Shown here: positions 27,730 through 39,486 of the stretch, in pieces
Position numbering within the stretch: the stretch's first letter is position 1
Layout of the letters: every line of letters begins with the position of its first letter
Assembly: GCA_904396495.1 (NCBI GenBank)
Contig: CAJFOJ010000036.1
Location: 1 to 64,000, forward strand
DNA: 64,000 nucleotides
Reading direction: 5' to 3'
Source of the DNA: an uncultured Oscillospiraceae bacterium
Lineage (GTDB): Bacteria > Bacillota > Clostridia > Oscillospirales > Ruminococcaceae
Notes under the pieces: generated by a model
Databases searched by the model: none
What the model was told of the DNA's origin: nothing
What the model saw: the letters and a program-made list of their open reading frames with translations, nothing else
Translations under genes and position numbers: made by a program

Positions 27730-28017
27730 GATTTCAATACCAAAACATTGTGATGGAAAGAGTATTTTGGATACCTGTTTCACAGAGAGTCGTCACTTGG
27801 TGGAAAGCGACAAATAGGCCCAAAAGAAGATGGTTCCGGAATGGCGCACCGAGGTGAGAAAATGCTTAGGCCGCGACAGGATTCGCCTGTTATAGCGATA
27901 CAGTATCCCAAAAGGCGTACTGGACGAGGCTTATTTCCGCGAGGGATAGGCGAAATGAAGTGGTAACACGGGATTTTCCCCGTCTTCATGGCATAAAAGC
28001 CGGAAGACGGGTTTTTT
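27730..28017 (+). promoter_or_regulatory. T-box riboswitch, predicted methionine-specific (AUG)
   Basis: Stem I contains AGAGAGTCG and the TTGGTGG distal loop (27784-27803). The specifier loop places ATG (27830-27832) preceded by AAG and followed by G, the same context as CTG in the leu T-box. The T-box sequence is the variant AATGAAGTGGTAACACGG (27954-27971). The terminator pairs CCCGTCTTC (27979-27987) with GAAGACGGG (28003-28011), then TTTTTT. The downstream sulfhydrylase gene agrees with a tRNA-Met sensor. Confidence 0.9.
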
Positions 28018-28154
28018 GTTTTTGTCCCAATTTGGCTTTGTGTTTCTGGCCATAGGCTATAGATACTAAATGGATATTGTAGGCAAAATACAGAGTACTT
28101 AGAAGTAGGTGCTCAGAGAACTATGACAAAATTTAAAATCACGGAGGAACATTT

Positions 28155-28316
28155 ATGGAACGTTTTAAGAAAATTTATCAGCAGGGTACGATTGATGTGC
28201 TTGAAATTTGGGTGGATACAGAAACAGGTGTAAATTATGTTTTTCATAGAAATGGAAACGCAGCAGGCTTTACTCCATTACTGGACAAAGAAGGGAAACC
28301 GATAGTAACATCGTAA
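28155..28316 (+). CDS. DUF6440-like small protein
   Basis: A 53-residue protein behind GGAGG with eight-base spacing. It resembles the DUF6440 family of short clostridial proteins: the pattern VDTETGVNYVFHRNG and the C-terminal FTPLLDKEGKPIVTS are characteristic. No signal peptide or membrane helix; predicted cytoplasmic, mostly beta. Function unknown. It sits between the Met T-box and metY without a terminator on either side, so both genes should be induced by methionine starvation. Confidence 0.72.
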   Translation: MERFKKIYQQGTIDVLEIWVDTETGVNYVFHRNGNAAGFTPLLDKEGKPIVTS

Positions 28317-28433
28317 TGCCATAAATATGTACTTGCTTAGGCTACCCCTGTTCTGGAAGTACAAAGCAGCAGTCTAGCCTATTCTTAAAAACAATCCAGC
28401 TGTGAAATAAAGAAAAATTTAGGAGGAACCACT

Positions 28434-29699
28434 ATGAGAGAAGAAACCAAATGTCTGCACGCGGGCTACACTCCCAAAAACGGCGAACCACGCGTCGTTC
28501 CTATCTGCCAGAGTACAACTTATGTGTACGAAAGCACCGATGAAGTGGGGGCCCTTTTTGACCTGACCAAAGACGGGTATTTTTATTCCCGCATTGCCAA
28601 TCCCACTGTCTGCGCCGTCGAAGATAAAATTGCCGCTTTAGAAGGCGGCGTCGGAGCTCTCTGCACCACTTCCGGTCAGGCAGCAAACCTGCTTGCTGTC
28701 CTCAATATCTGTTCCGCTGGCGACAGCATCATCAGCGCTCCTACCATTTATGGCGGAACAATCAATCTCTTTGCCGTCACTTTGAAGCGCTTAGGAATCG
28801 AGTGCATCTTTGTAGATCCCGAAGCTTCTGAAGAGGAAATTCAGAAAGCCTTTAAGCCCAACACCCGTCTCGTTTTTGGTGAAACTATTGCAAATCCCGC
28901 CATCTGTGTCTTTGATATCGAAAAATTCGCCAAAATTGCTCATAAAAACGGTGTACCGCTCATCATTGACAATACCTTCGCCACACCGATTCTCTGCCGT
29001 CCCTTTGAGTTCGGGGCCGATATTGTCACCCACTCCACCACTAAATACATGGATGGCCACGCCGTTCAGGTAGGCGGCGTCATCGTTGACAGCGGAAACT
29101 TCGACTGGACAAACGGCAAATACCCTGAACTCTGTGAACCAGATGAATCTTACCACGGTCTTCGCTATGTGGAGGCTTTCGGAAAATCAGCCTATATTAC
29201 CAAGGCCCGTGTCCAGCTGATGCGCGACTTTGGCGTTTACCCCGGCGCCACAGCGGCATTTTACCTGAACCTGGGGCTGGAAACCTTGGCCGTCCGGATG
29301 GAGCGTTACTGTGAAAACGCTGAGAAAGTCGCCCGTCACTTTGCGGCGTCCGATAAGGTGGAGTCCGTGAGTTATCCTACCCTCGAAACCGACCCTTATC
29401 ACGAGCGCGCAAAAAAATACCTTCCCAAAGGTTGTAGCGGCGTTTTGTCTTTTACCATTAAGGGCGGTCGGGAAAAGGCAGCCAAGTTTATGGACAGTTT
29501 ACAGCTCGCTTCGAATGAGGTCCATGTGGCGGATATCCGCACCTGTGTCCTTCACCCGGCCAGCGCCACTCATCGGCAGCTTACCGACGAACAGCTGGTC
29601 GCCGCCGGCATTAACCCAGGACTCATCCGGTTTTCAGTGGGACTTGAAAACATCAACGATATTATCGAAGATATCGACCAAGCGCTTGCAAAAATTTAA
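28434..29699 (+). CDS. metY: O-acetylhomoserine aminocarboxypropyltransferase (sulfhydrylase)
   Basis: 421 residues, typical of MetY rather than the shorter cystathionine enzymes. This PLP enzyme makes homocysteine (or methionine) from O-acetylhomoserine and sulfide (or methanethiol). SRIANPT (52-58), the PLP phosphate-binding region TTSGQAAN (78-85), the aspartate in LIIDNTFATP (176-185), and the PLP lysine Lys204 in HSTTKYMDGH are visible. GGAGG precedes the ATG. Regulation by the upstream Met T-box supports a methionine role. Methionine gamma-lyase is the main alternative. Confidence 0.92.
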   Translation: MREETKCLHAGYTPKNGEPRVVPICQSTTYVYESTDEVGALFDLTKDGYFYSRIANPTVCAVEDKIAALEGGVGALCTTSGQAANLLAVLNICSAGDSIISAPTIYGGTINLFAVTLKRLGIECIFVDPEASEEEIQKAFKPNTRLVFGETIANPAICVFDIEKFAKIAHKNGVPLIIDNTFATPILCRPFEFGADIVTHSTTKYMDGHAVQVGGVIVDSGNFDWTNGKYPELCEPDESYHGLRYVEAFGKSAYITKARVQLMRDFGVYPGATAAFYLNLGLETLAVRMERYCENAEKVARHFAASDKVESVSYPTLETDPYHERAKKYLPKGCSGVLSFTIKGGREKAAKFMDSLQLASNEVHVADIRTCVLHPASATHRQLTDEQLVAAGINPGLIRFSVGLENINDIIEDIDQALAKI

Positions 29700-29711
29700 C
29701 GTGGGTACAAT

Positions 29712-29742
29712 AAAAAGAGGCGGGAGTTTCCCGTCTCTTTTT
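29712..29742. terminator. Terminator of metY
   Basis: A 14-bp stem with one G-U pair (29712-29725 with 29729-29742), with A and T tracts on the flanks. It may also serve the convergent DUF6886-type gene. Confidence 0.85.
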
Positions 29743-29791
29743 ATGATCTTTTTTATACCTATCATCCGGCCAACACTCAATATTTTTCAGT

Positions 29792-30313
29792 TTATTTTTT
29801 CTCCTGTGCAAATCCCATTCGGCACATTGACCAGTTGAGGGTGCTTTTTCGAACCCGCTCATAAATGTCCCATAAGTTGTCAACAATCCTCACCTCAACT
29901 CCGCGGAGAAACAATTCCGCGAACAAATCGTCTATCCGATTCTTTCCAATGGGAACCTGTGTTGTTTTTGCTATATAGTATCCTGCAATTTCATCTTGCA
30001 GCTCAAATCCTTCCGGATCAAATTCATATAAATATAGGGCGGTGTTCTTCATCGCTTCAAACCACTTGTTTTCGATCACGATAACATGGCTTTCTGCGGT
30101 GGAAGAAAAATATTTTTTCCTGTCTTCCGAGGATGTGTCAGCGCCAGCATAATAGGTTACCCTGGGACAATTTCTCGGGGTGAGAAAGTTGGGCAGTCGC
30201 CGCTCATCAATCGCCCATACAAGCCCTTCTTTTTGGTTTAAATCCTTTCTTTTGGGAACCCTTGGATGGAATACCACAATATTCTCATCTTCGCTCACAT
30301 GAAACAACCGCAT
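29792..30313 (-). CDS. DUF6886-like protein
   Basis: A 173-residue cytoplasmic protein of unknown function. The opening MRLFHVSEDENIVVFHPRVP, followed by LVWAIDERRLPNFLTPRNCPRV, matches the DUF6886 group found in Bacillus and clostridia. ATG 30313 lies eight bases after AAGGGGG. Single gene, convergent with metY and divergent from the sporulation operon. I see no catalytic motif beyond the conserved His/Pro/Arg-rich N-terminus. Confidence 0.7.
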   Translation of the reverse strand: MRLFHVSEDENIVVFHPRVPKRKDLNQKEGLVWAIDERRLPNFLTPRNCPRVTYYAGADTSSEDRKKYFSSTAESHVIVIENKWFEAMKNTALYLYEFDPEGFELQDEIAGYYIAKTTQVPIGKNRIDDLFAELFLRGVEVRIVDNLWDIYERVRKSTLNWSMCRMGFAQEKK

Positions 30314-30471
30314 TCCCCATTCCCCCTTTTTTCCATCATACCACAAATCAAAATTTCTTTCTATTGGTTTTCTTTATTTGACAAAATGATGAGCAGAAGC
30401 TTGAAATGTTCCTTTTTTCTCCAGAACCTTACAAGATTTTCCATCCTGTCTCTGACAATCTTTTTACCCTG

Positions 30472-30512
30472 AATGCCGTATCCTATTGAGTAGGAATACG
30501 GCATTATTTTTT
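30472..30512 (+). terminator. Terminator-like hairpin in the spoIIA leader
   Basis: AATGCCGTAT (30472-30481) pairs with ATACGGCATT (30496-30505), extended inward by CCTA/TAGG with one bulged A and a TTGAG loop, then ATTTTTT. It has every feature of an intrinsic terminator on the plus strand, but no plus-strand gene lies between it and the metY terminator. It sits 32 bases before spoIIAA. Confidence 0.75.
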
Positions 30513-30543
30513 GGACAAGCTTTCGCAATCAGGAGGGATTCAA

Positions 30544-30849
30544 ATGCCTATCACAACCATCTATGAAAACGGAACCGTCACAGCGTTTTTATCCGGGGAC
30601 ATTGACCACCACACGGCTGCAGTTATGCGGGAGACAATCGATCAAACGGTGGAGAGCTCCCTTCCCCAAAAACTCATCATTGACTTTAAGGACGTGACCT
30701 TTATGGATAGCAGCGGTATCGGTCTCGTCATGGGACGATATAAGCTCATGCGTTCCATCAACGGGGAAATTGAGGTACGAAACGTCTCCTCGCATATCAA
30801 AAAAGTAATGAAGCTAGCAGGGCTCGATCTGTTAGCCGTTGTTAAATAA
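30544..30849 (+). CDS. spoIIAA: Anti-sigma F factor antagonist
   Basis: A 101-residue STAS-domain protein. In the forespore, unphosphorylated SpoIIAA captures SpoIIAB and frees sigma F. The phosphorylation segment FMDSSGIGL is present, with Ser57 as the expected phospho-site. ATG 30544 follows AGGAGGG. It is the first gene of spoIIAA-spoIIAB-sigF, in the order known from Bacillus and Clostridium, which identifies the organism as a spore former. Confidence 0.94.
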   Translation: MPITTIYENGTVTAFLSGDIDHHTAAVMRETIDQTVESSLPQKLIIDFKDVTFMDSSGIGLVMGRYKLMRSINGEIEVRNVSSHIKKVMKLAGLDLLAVVK

Positions 30850-30874
30850 GTTTGGACAGAAAGGCTGAATTTGA

Positions 30875-31318
30875 ATGAAAGCAATCAACGAAATGACATT
30901 ATCCTTTATTAGTCGCTCCGCCAACGAGGGCTTTGCCCGCGCGGCGGTAGCGTCGTTTTTTGTACAGCTCGACCCCACTGTCGAGGAGATGTCCGACATC
31001 AAAACTGCCATCAGTGAGGCAGTGACAAACGCCATCGTCCACGGCTATCAGGACAGCTTGGGCAAAGTCCAAATTTGCGCTCGCATCTACCCTGACAACC
31101 GCATTTACATAAGAATTAAAGACCAGGGTTGCGGTATCCCCGACATCGAAAAAGCAATGGAGCCCCTTTTCACCACCTGCACTACCGGCGAACGCGCAGG
31201 CCTGGGTTTTGCTGTCATGCAGTCCTTTATGGACAAAGTCAAAGTTCGCTCCACCGTGGGAAAGGGCACCACCGTTATCCTCACCAAAAAGCTCAGCTCC
31301 AAACAGCAAAATGCATAA
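30875..31318 (+). CDS. spoIIAB: Anti-sigma F factor (serine kinase)
   Basis: 147 residues, GHKL ATPase fold. It binds and inhibits sigma F and phosphorylates SpoIIAA. The N box EAVTNAIVHGY (about 48-58), the G1 box KDQGCGIPD and the G2 region ERAGLGFAVM are visible. The end overlaps the start of sigF by eight bases, so their stoichiometry is translationally coupled. Confidence 0.95.
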   Translation: MKAINEMTLSFISRSANEGFARAAVASFFVQLDPTVEEMSDIKTAISEAVTNAIVHGYQDSLGKVQICARIYPDNRIYIRIKDQGCGIPDIEKAMEPLFTTCTTGERAGLGFAVMQSFMDKVKVRSTVGKGTTVILTKKLSSKQQNA

Positions 31319-31979
31319 AACTCCCGCAGAAAAAGACATTTTTGTCGCTCAGAACCTGGGACTCGTCCATTCTTTGGCCCATCGACTCAAAGGCAGAGGC
31401 ATCGAATACGAGGAGCTGTATTCGGCAGGTTGTGTCGGCCTGGTCAAGGCCATGGAGGGGTTTGACGAATCCCGTGGGCTCAAGTTTTCCACCTACGCTG
31501 TCCCTGTAATCTTAGGAGAAATGAAGCGCCTATTCCGCGACGGTGGTTCCGTTAAAGTCAGCCGCTCTTTAAAAGAGCTTTCCCTCAAAGTCTCCAGAGA
31601 ACGAGACAAGTTGAGCGTCTCTTTGGGGCGAGAGCCAACGGTAGGTGAATTATCGGAATCTTTAGGAGTAGAACCTCAGCTCATTTCCGAAGCAATTAAC
31701 GTCGCTCTTCCCACAATTTCTCTCACTCAGCCTGGCGAAGAAGGTGGCGGACAAATCGACGTGGAAGTGGATTCCCCGGAGGAGCTCCTTTCCGACCGTC
31801 TTGCTTTGAGAGAGGTTCTAAAAGAGTTGGATGAAAAGGACCGCCTCCTCTTGGTGATGCGCTACTATAAAAACTGGACTCAGACGCAGACCGCCACCTG
31901 TCTCGGCATGACCCAGGTGCAGGTCTCCCGCAGGGAAAAGAAATTGCTCCTTTATCTGCGTGGAAAGCTTCTAGAATAG
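31311..31979 (+). CDS. sigF: RNA polymerase sigma-F factor
   Basis: A 222-residue sporulation sigma factor with region 2 (YEELYSAGCVGLVKAMEGFD, then FSTYAVPVILGEMKR), region 3 and a region 4 helix-turn-helix (QTQTATCLGMTQVQVSRREK). It directs early forespore transcription. The ATG at 31311 lies inside the spoIIAB 3' end (eight-base overlap); longer in-frame readings run into spoIIAB coding sequence and are rejected. Held inactive by SpoIIAB until engulfment-stage signalling. Confidence 0.95.
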   Translation: MHKTPAEKDIFVAQNLGLVHSLAHRLKGRGIEYEELYSAGCVGLVKAMEGFDESRGLKFSTYAVPVILGEMKRLFRDGGSVKVSRSLKELSLKVSRERDKLSVSLGREPTVGELSESLGVEPQLISEAINVALPTISLTQPGEEGGGQIDVEVDSPEELLSDRLALREVLKELDEKDRLLLVMRYYKNWTQTQTATCLGMTQVQVSRREKKLLLYLRGKLLE

Positions 31980-31990
31980 CCCTCCAAATT

Positions 31991-32028
31991 CGGAATAGCG
32001 GAGGGTATTTCCCCGCTGTTCCGATTTT
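31991..32028 (+). terminator. Terminator of the spoIIA operon
   Basis: CGGAATAGCGG (31991-32001) pairs with CCGCTGTTCCG (32013-32023) with one G-U pair, followed by ATTTTT. Confidence 0.8.
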
Positions 32029-32079
32029 TGAGATTACCCTAACCAAATAGGAGAAAAAGGGAAGCATCTACCCTATATC

Positions 32080-32122
32080 AATAAACAAAACCCGGCGAAA
32101 AATACGCCGGGTTTTGTTTATT
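32080..32122 (-). terminator. Terminator of the ATP synthase operon
   Basis: An 18-bp perfect stem (32080-32097 with 32105-32122) with core CCCGGCG and loop AAAAATA. It overlaps the atpC stop codon. Its symmetric A/T arms would also stop transcripts coming from sigF. Confidence 0.92.
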
Positions 32123-32522
32123 GTAGTTTTCTGGCTACGCTAATACGGTTAAGTGCGGTTTTTAGCTTGATTTCTTCCATATCCTGCTCCCGTTTTGACT
32201 GTTGCCGCAATAGCCGTTCTTTTGCTCGATCGGCAGCTTTCTGGGCGCGATCCACATCGATCTCGTCCGCCCACTCACAAGCAGGTGTCACGATAGTCGT
32301 CACATTGTTCCCGGTTTTCAAAAAGCCCCCCGCAACAGCCGCCAGCCGCTCTCCTTCCTCTGTCCGGATTTTCAACGTTCCAATGTCCAAAAGGGTGACA
32401 TAACGGGCATGATTGGCCAAAATTCCCACATCCCCGCCAGTCGTCCGAACCAAAAGAAAAGTCGCTTCTCCGTCATAAAAAATTCGATCGGGCGTTACCA
32501 CCCTCAGTTTGAAATTTGCCAT
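32118..32522 (-). CDS. atpC: F1 ATP synthase epsilon subunit
   Basis: 134 residues, the usual bacterial length. It forms part of the central stalk and can inhibit ATP hydrolysis. The N-terminal beta barrel begins FKLRVVTPDRIFYDGEA with the family GDVGILANHARYVTLL, and a C-terminal helical hairpin (VDRAQKAADRAKERL) follows. Last gene of the atp operon. Confidence 0.95.
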   Translation of the reverse strand: MANFKLRVVTPDRIFYDGEATFLLVRTTGGDVGILANHARYVTLLDIGTLKIRTEEGERLAAVAGGFLKTGNNVTTIVTPACEWADEIDVDRAQKAADRAKERLLRQQSKREQDMEEIKLKTALNRISVARKLQ

Positions 32523-32616
32523 TTTAATCGTCAGATCCTTTCTAGGAAATGAAACGTCCTAATTAATAGACGGAAAAACGGTCAGATAGATTCCTTAAAA
32601 CTTGTTTCTCCAACCG

Positions 32617-34922
<2,306 letters not shown>

Positions 34923-34940
34923 AGGTATTTCCTCCCTTTG

Positions 34941-36455
34941 TCACTGCCGTCCCAAAAATTTTCCCACAAAGGCACGGAGCACTTCGTTAAGCCGGTGGGT
35001 ATTTTCTTCGGTCAAATCCCCGGTCTGTCGGATGCTGTCTGTAATTTCCGGGTAGGATTCATCTATAAAGTTGTAGAGCTGTTGTTCAAATTCGGCAATC
35101 TGCTCCACCGGAATGTCTTGCAAATAGTTGTTGATAACCGCGTAGATGATAATGACCTGATGTTCTACCGCCACTGGTGAATTTTTATCTTGTTTCAGCA
35201 CCTCGACGATTCGGGCCCCCTGATCCAGACGCTCCTTGGTGTCTTTATCCAAATCGGAGCCAAACTGGGCGAAAGCTTGCAATTCCCGATACTGGGAATA
35301 GGCGAGTTTTAGCTGTCCCGACACCTTTTTCATCGCCTTGATCTGTGCGTTTCCGCCGACACGGGACACCGAAATGCCCGGATTAACCGCAGGGCGCACA
35401 CCAGCGTTAAAAAGCTCGGTCTCTAAGAAAATCTGTCCATCAGTGATGGAAATGACGTTTGTTGGAATATACGCAGATACGTCTCCCGCCTGTGTTTCGA
35501 TGAGAGGCAATGCCGTCAAAGACCCGCCCCCCAGTTCGGGCGACAGGTTGGCCGCCCGCTCCAACAGCCGGGAATGAAGGTAAAATACATCGCCAGGATA
35601 GGCCTCCCGCCCCGGGGGCCGCTTTAAAAGGAGGGAAAGTGCCCGATATGCCACCGCGTGTTTTGACAGATCGTCGTAGACACAGAGTACATCCCGTCCT
35701 CTGTACATAAAGTATTCCCCCATGGCGCAACCGGTGTAGGGCGCGATATACTGGATAGGCGCCAGCTCTGATGCCGTCGCCGACACCACTACGGTGTACT
35801 CCATCGCCCCCGCCCGCGACAGAGAATCGACCACATTTGCCACAGTAGATCGCTTCTGCCCAATGGCCACATAAATGCAGATAATATCTTTTCCCCTCTG
35901 GTTGATGATGGTGTCGATGGCAATGACGGTCTTTCCCGTCTGTCTATCTCCAATGATGAGTTCCCTCTGACCCCGGCCAATGGGAATCATTGAATCGATA
36001 GCCTTGATGCCGGTCTGCAAGGGCCGGTTGACGCTTTTCCGCTCGATGATTCCGGGAGCCGGACTCTCAATTGGCCGGTTTTGCTCAGTTAGAACTGGGC
36101 CCTTGCCGTCGATGGGCTCGCCTAAGGGATTTACCACTCTTCCCAACAACGCTTCGCCCACCGGAACCGAAACAACTTCGTTGGTGCGGCGCACGGTATC
36201 CCCTTCTTTGATCCCTTCGTCGCGCCCCAATAAAACGGCGCCCACAAAATCTTGCTCCAGGTTGAGCGCCATACCGTGCACATCGCCGCCAAAGTCCAAA
36301 AGTTCTCCCGCCATGCAGTTTTCCAGCCCGTAGACCCGGGCGATACCGTCGCCCACTGTCACGACTGTTCCCACATCCTTGCGCTCCATTTTACTCTCAT
36401 AGTTTTTAATCTGCGCTTTAATCAGATTGGTGATTTCTTCAGGGTGTACATCCAT
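34941..36455 (-). CDS. atpA: F1 ATP synthase alpha subunit
   Basis: 504 residues, non-catalytic nucleotide-binding subunit. Walker A is GDRQTGKT, followed by AIDTIINQ and the [13 protein letters not shown] segment; the family signature [13 protein letters not shown] is intact. I start at ATG 36455, six bases after AAAGGAGG, instead of an upstream reading at 36479. Confidence 0.97.
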   Translation of the reverse strand: MDVHPEEITNLIKAQIKNYESKMERKDVGTVVTVGDGIARVYGLENCMAGELLDFGGDVHGMALNLEQDFVGAVLLGRDEGIKEGDTVRRTNEVVSVPVGEALLGRVVNPLGEPIDGKGPVLTEQNRPIESPAPGIIERKSVNRPLQTGIKAIDSMIPIGRGQRELIIGDRQTGKTVIAIDTIINQRGKDIICIYVAIGQKRSTVANVVDSLSRAGAMEYTVVVSATASELAPIQYIAPYTGCAMGEYFMYRGRDVLCVYDDLSKHAVAYRALSLLLKRPPGREAYPGDVFYLHSRLLERAANLSPELGGGSLTALPLIETQAGDVSAYIPTNVISITDGQIFLETELFNAGVRPAVNPGISVSRVGGNAQIKAMKKVSGQLKLAYSQYRELQAFAQFGSDLDKDTKERLDQGARIVEVLKQDKNSPVAVEHQVIIIYAVINNYLQDIPVEQIAEFEQQLYNFIDESYPEITDSIRQTGDLTEENTHRLNEVLRAFVGKFLGRQ

Positions 36456-36490
36456 CTGGGCCCTCCTTTCCCTTTTCATTCACAGATAAG

Positions 36491-37033
36491 CTATGCGATA
36501 ACCCCGCGGATCTGGTGTCTTAAACCATCTAGCCCCTCGCGAACCGACCCGTTTACTTCCCTGTTGTCGTATTTTAAGATAACCCCGCCGATAATGGAAA
36601 CATCCACCTTGTTTCGCAGCAGGATTTCGTTTCCCGTCAGCCGGGACAACTTTTCCCGCAGCCTTTGAAGCTGATCTTCAGACAACGGCACTGCTGTGAC
36701 CGCCTCCACTTCCAATAGTCCCAATTGCTGCCGGTAAAGCGTGTCAAAGCAGTTTGAAATCAAGAAAAATAGCCTCATCCGCCGTTTATCGCAGAGAATG
36801 CGCAAAAAATTGTAAAGGATTCCCTCAAGTTTCCCCCCAAAAGTCTCCTCCATAATCTTCTGCTTGTCACTAGCGTCCACAGCCGGGGAATCCATTAAGG
36901 ACAAAAAAGCTGTCTCCTTTTGAAATACGTCCCTGAGGATATCCATTTGAGCCTTTATTGTATCCAGCTTATTATCTTCCATCGCCGCCTGAAACAGCGC
37001 GTCTCCGTAGATTTTCTCCGCTAACTCCGCCAT
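36491..37033 (-). CDS. atpH: F1 ATP synthase delta subunit
   Basis: 180 residues, peripheral-stalk cap joining b to the alpha-beta hexamer. The N-terminal six-helix bundle begins AEKIYGDALFQAA and the C-terminal signature reads GGVILKYDNREVNGSVREGLDGL. It overlaps the end of atpF by 13 bases. Confidence 0.94.
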   Translation of the reverse strand: MAELAEKIYGDALFQAAMEDNKLDTIKAQMDILRDVFQKETAFLSLMDSPAVDASDKQKIMEETFGGKLEGILYNFLRILCDKRRMRLFFLISNCFDTLYRQQLGLLEVEAVTAVPLSEDQLQRLREKLSRLTGNEILLRNKVDVSIIGGVILKYDNREVNGSVREGLDGLRHQIRGVIA

Positions 37034-37533
37034 GACTCGTCCCCCACTGTATCTATAAACTGGTCGATGAGCTTTTTGTGGTCGTCGGAGTCCATCTCCT
37101 TTTGCAACAGATCGGACGCTGCCATAAGGGCGATATCGGCAATCTCATCTTTGATTTGGTTGACTGCCTTTTTCTTTTCCGCTTCGATTTGTTCCTGTGC
37201 CCGCTCCATCATGTTACCTGCAGCGTCCTTAGCCTCCCCGATAATCGACTCAGACCGCAATTGGGCACGTTTAGTGGCGGACCGGACAATTTCCTCCGCC
37301 TCTAATTTTGCACCAGACAGCTTTTCCTCATACCGCTCCTTAAGCTGATGGGCCTCAACCTTTGTGGCATCCGCGTTTTGATAAGTTTCCGCCACTTCCC
37401 GTTCCCGCATTTCAAACATTTTTTTGACCGGTTTGTAGAGAAACCGCTTGAGGATGAGATAAATCAGCAGGAGGTTTATCAGCATAAAAAAGATCTTCCA
37501 CAGGTCAATCGAAAAGACTTCCCCTGTCTCCAT
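37021..37533 (-). CDS. atpF: F0 ATP synthase b subunit
   Basis: 170 residues. One N-terminal membrane helix (about 10-30, IFFMLINLLLIYLILKRFLYKPV) leads into a long charged coiled coil, the peripheral stalk. GGAGGAGG precedes the ATG at 37533. A single b subunit gene indicates a homodimeric stalk. Confidence 0.95.
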   Translation of the reverse strand: METGEVFSIDLWKIFFMLINLLLIYLILKRFLYKPVKKMFEMREREVAETYQNADATKVEAHQLKERYEEKLSGAKLEAEEIVRSATKRAQLRSESIIGEAKDAAGNMMERAQEQIEAEKKKAVNQIKDEIADIALMAASDLLQKEMDSDDHKKLIDQFIDTVGDESWRS

Positions 37534-37572
37534 GCGTTCCTCCTCCGTTTCGTAATTTTATAGGGAAACGGG

Positions 37573-38603
<1,031 letters not shown>

Positions 38604-38633
38604 CCTTTTCACCTCCCAGTTTACGCAACTCGT

Positions 38634-39005
38634 CTACTGAATATCTTTCCCCGAAAATCCCATAAAATAATACCCAATTTTGGGAGAAAGCATGGGAACA
38701 AATACTGCAAACGGATTAAGTAGTAAAAAGCCCGTCATCAGACATACTGCCGCTGCGCCAAAGCGGAGCAGATAAATGACAATATAAAAAATCCTCGCGC
38801 GGGCAGCACTTTTGTCTGTGAGACGTTTGACTGTGTATGCCAGCGCAAGGTGGTTTGAGACGGCGTATATAGTGCCTAACAAAAGACCTAGAAAGATTTT
38901 ACCGTCCACCTGTTTTAAAAACAATGCGGATATCGCTATGAACACGGCGTCTAAAAACGCCGCAGCAGATGCAACCACACGCAGATTTGGCGTAAACTCT
39001 TTCAA
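38634..39005 (-). CDS. atpI: ATP synthase subunit I-like protein
   Basis: About 123 residues, four membrane helices, short charged ends. Position directly before atpB and the topology match AtpI, which assists c-ring assembly and may conduct Mg2+/Ca2+. The sequence is poorly conserved in the family, so the call leans on synteny. TTG start at 39005, seven bases after GGGGG. Confidence 0.82.
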   Translation of the reverse strand: MKEFTPNLRVVASAAAFLDAVFIAISALFLKQVDGKIFLGLLLGTIYAVSNHLALAYTVKRLTDKSAARARIFYIVIYLLRFGAAAVCLMTGFLLLNPFAVFVPMLSPKIGYYFMGFSGKDIQ

Positions 39006-39029
39006 CGGACATCCCCCCAAAAAGCTATT

Positions 39030-39380
39030 TTAGGCTTTGGGCTCTTTTTTTATCCCGTCGGTGAAGTCAATCGGAATGGTAAATAAAATACCGGTCTGAG
39101 GTTCAGACAAATCACCAATGACTTTCTTGATGACCTCTCTGATCGTCACGATTTCCTCTTCCTCTGACACAAACATAATGGTTTTATTGTTGTCTTTTGC
39201 CGGATCGATAATGGAACGGAGATAGGCAATCAAAGGATCATCCTCTCCTGAATGGGTCAGTACCCGCGCCATGCCGGAAGTTTCAATAATCGTCGCGCCG
39301 CGAATTCCCGCTTCGGAGAGCTCAACCATCAGTTCATCTAATTTGTCAGTGTTGTTGAGTACAAATACTAAAAGCTTCAT
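39030..39380 (-). CDS. PII-like (ferredoxin-fold) protein at the head of the atp operon
   Basis: A 116-residue cytoplasmic protein. The beta-alpha-beta opening MKLLVFVLNNTDKLDELMVELSEAGIRGATIIETSG resembles PII/CutA-like trimeric ferredoxin folds, and a second beta-alpha-beta unit follows (TIMFVSEEEEIVTIREVIKKVIG). The T-loop region is short and lacks the uridylylation motif of GlnB. GAGGAGG lies six bases before the ATG at 39380. It ends 24 bases before atpI, so it is co-transcribed with the ATP synthase. The ligand and role are unknown; regulation of the operon product is a hypothesis from position. Confidence 0.72.
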   Translation of the reverse strand: MKLLVFVLNNTDKLDELMVELSEAGIRGATIIETSGMARVLTHSGEDDPLIAYLRSIIDPAKDNNKTIMFVSEEEEIVTIREVIKKVIGDLSEPQTGILFTIPIDFTDGIKKEPKA

Positions 39381-39415
39381 TTTCTGCCTCCTCTGTCAGA
39401 TGTCAACAAGTACTT

Positions 39416-39449
39416 AAAAAGGCGGACATAAATTTATATCCGCCTTTTT
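39416..39449 (-). terminator. Hairpin between the ROK gene and the atp operon
   Basis: AAAAAGGCGGA (39416-39426) pairs with TCCGCCTTTTT (39439-39449), followed on the minus strand by T residues. It is a plausible terminator for the ROK gene that ends at 39487. A TATAAT with TGC before it (39458-39463) lies upstream of the hairpin on the same strand. Confidence 0.75.
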
Positions 39450-39457
39450 TCTATTCA

Positions 39458-39463
39458 ATTATA
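39458..39463 (-). promoter_or_regulatory. Candidate extended -10 for the atp operon
   Basis: On the minus strand TGCTATAAT (-10 at 39458-39463), with a weak TTACCT 18 bases upstream. A start near 39451 would put the 39416-39449 hairpin at the very 5' end of the atp transcript. Confidence 0.4.
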
Positions 39464-39486
39464 GCACATTTCCATAAAAAAGGTAA

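Noticed and set aside
31209-31310. Upstream extension of sigF
   Set aside because: It lies inside spoIIAB; the ATG at 31311 gives the usual sigma-F N-terminus.
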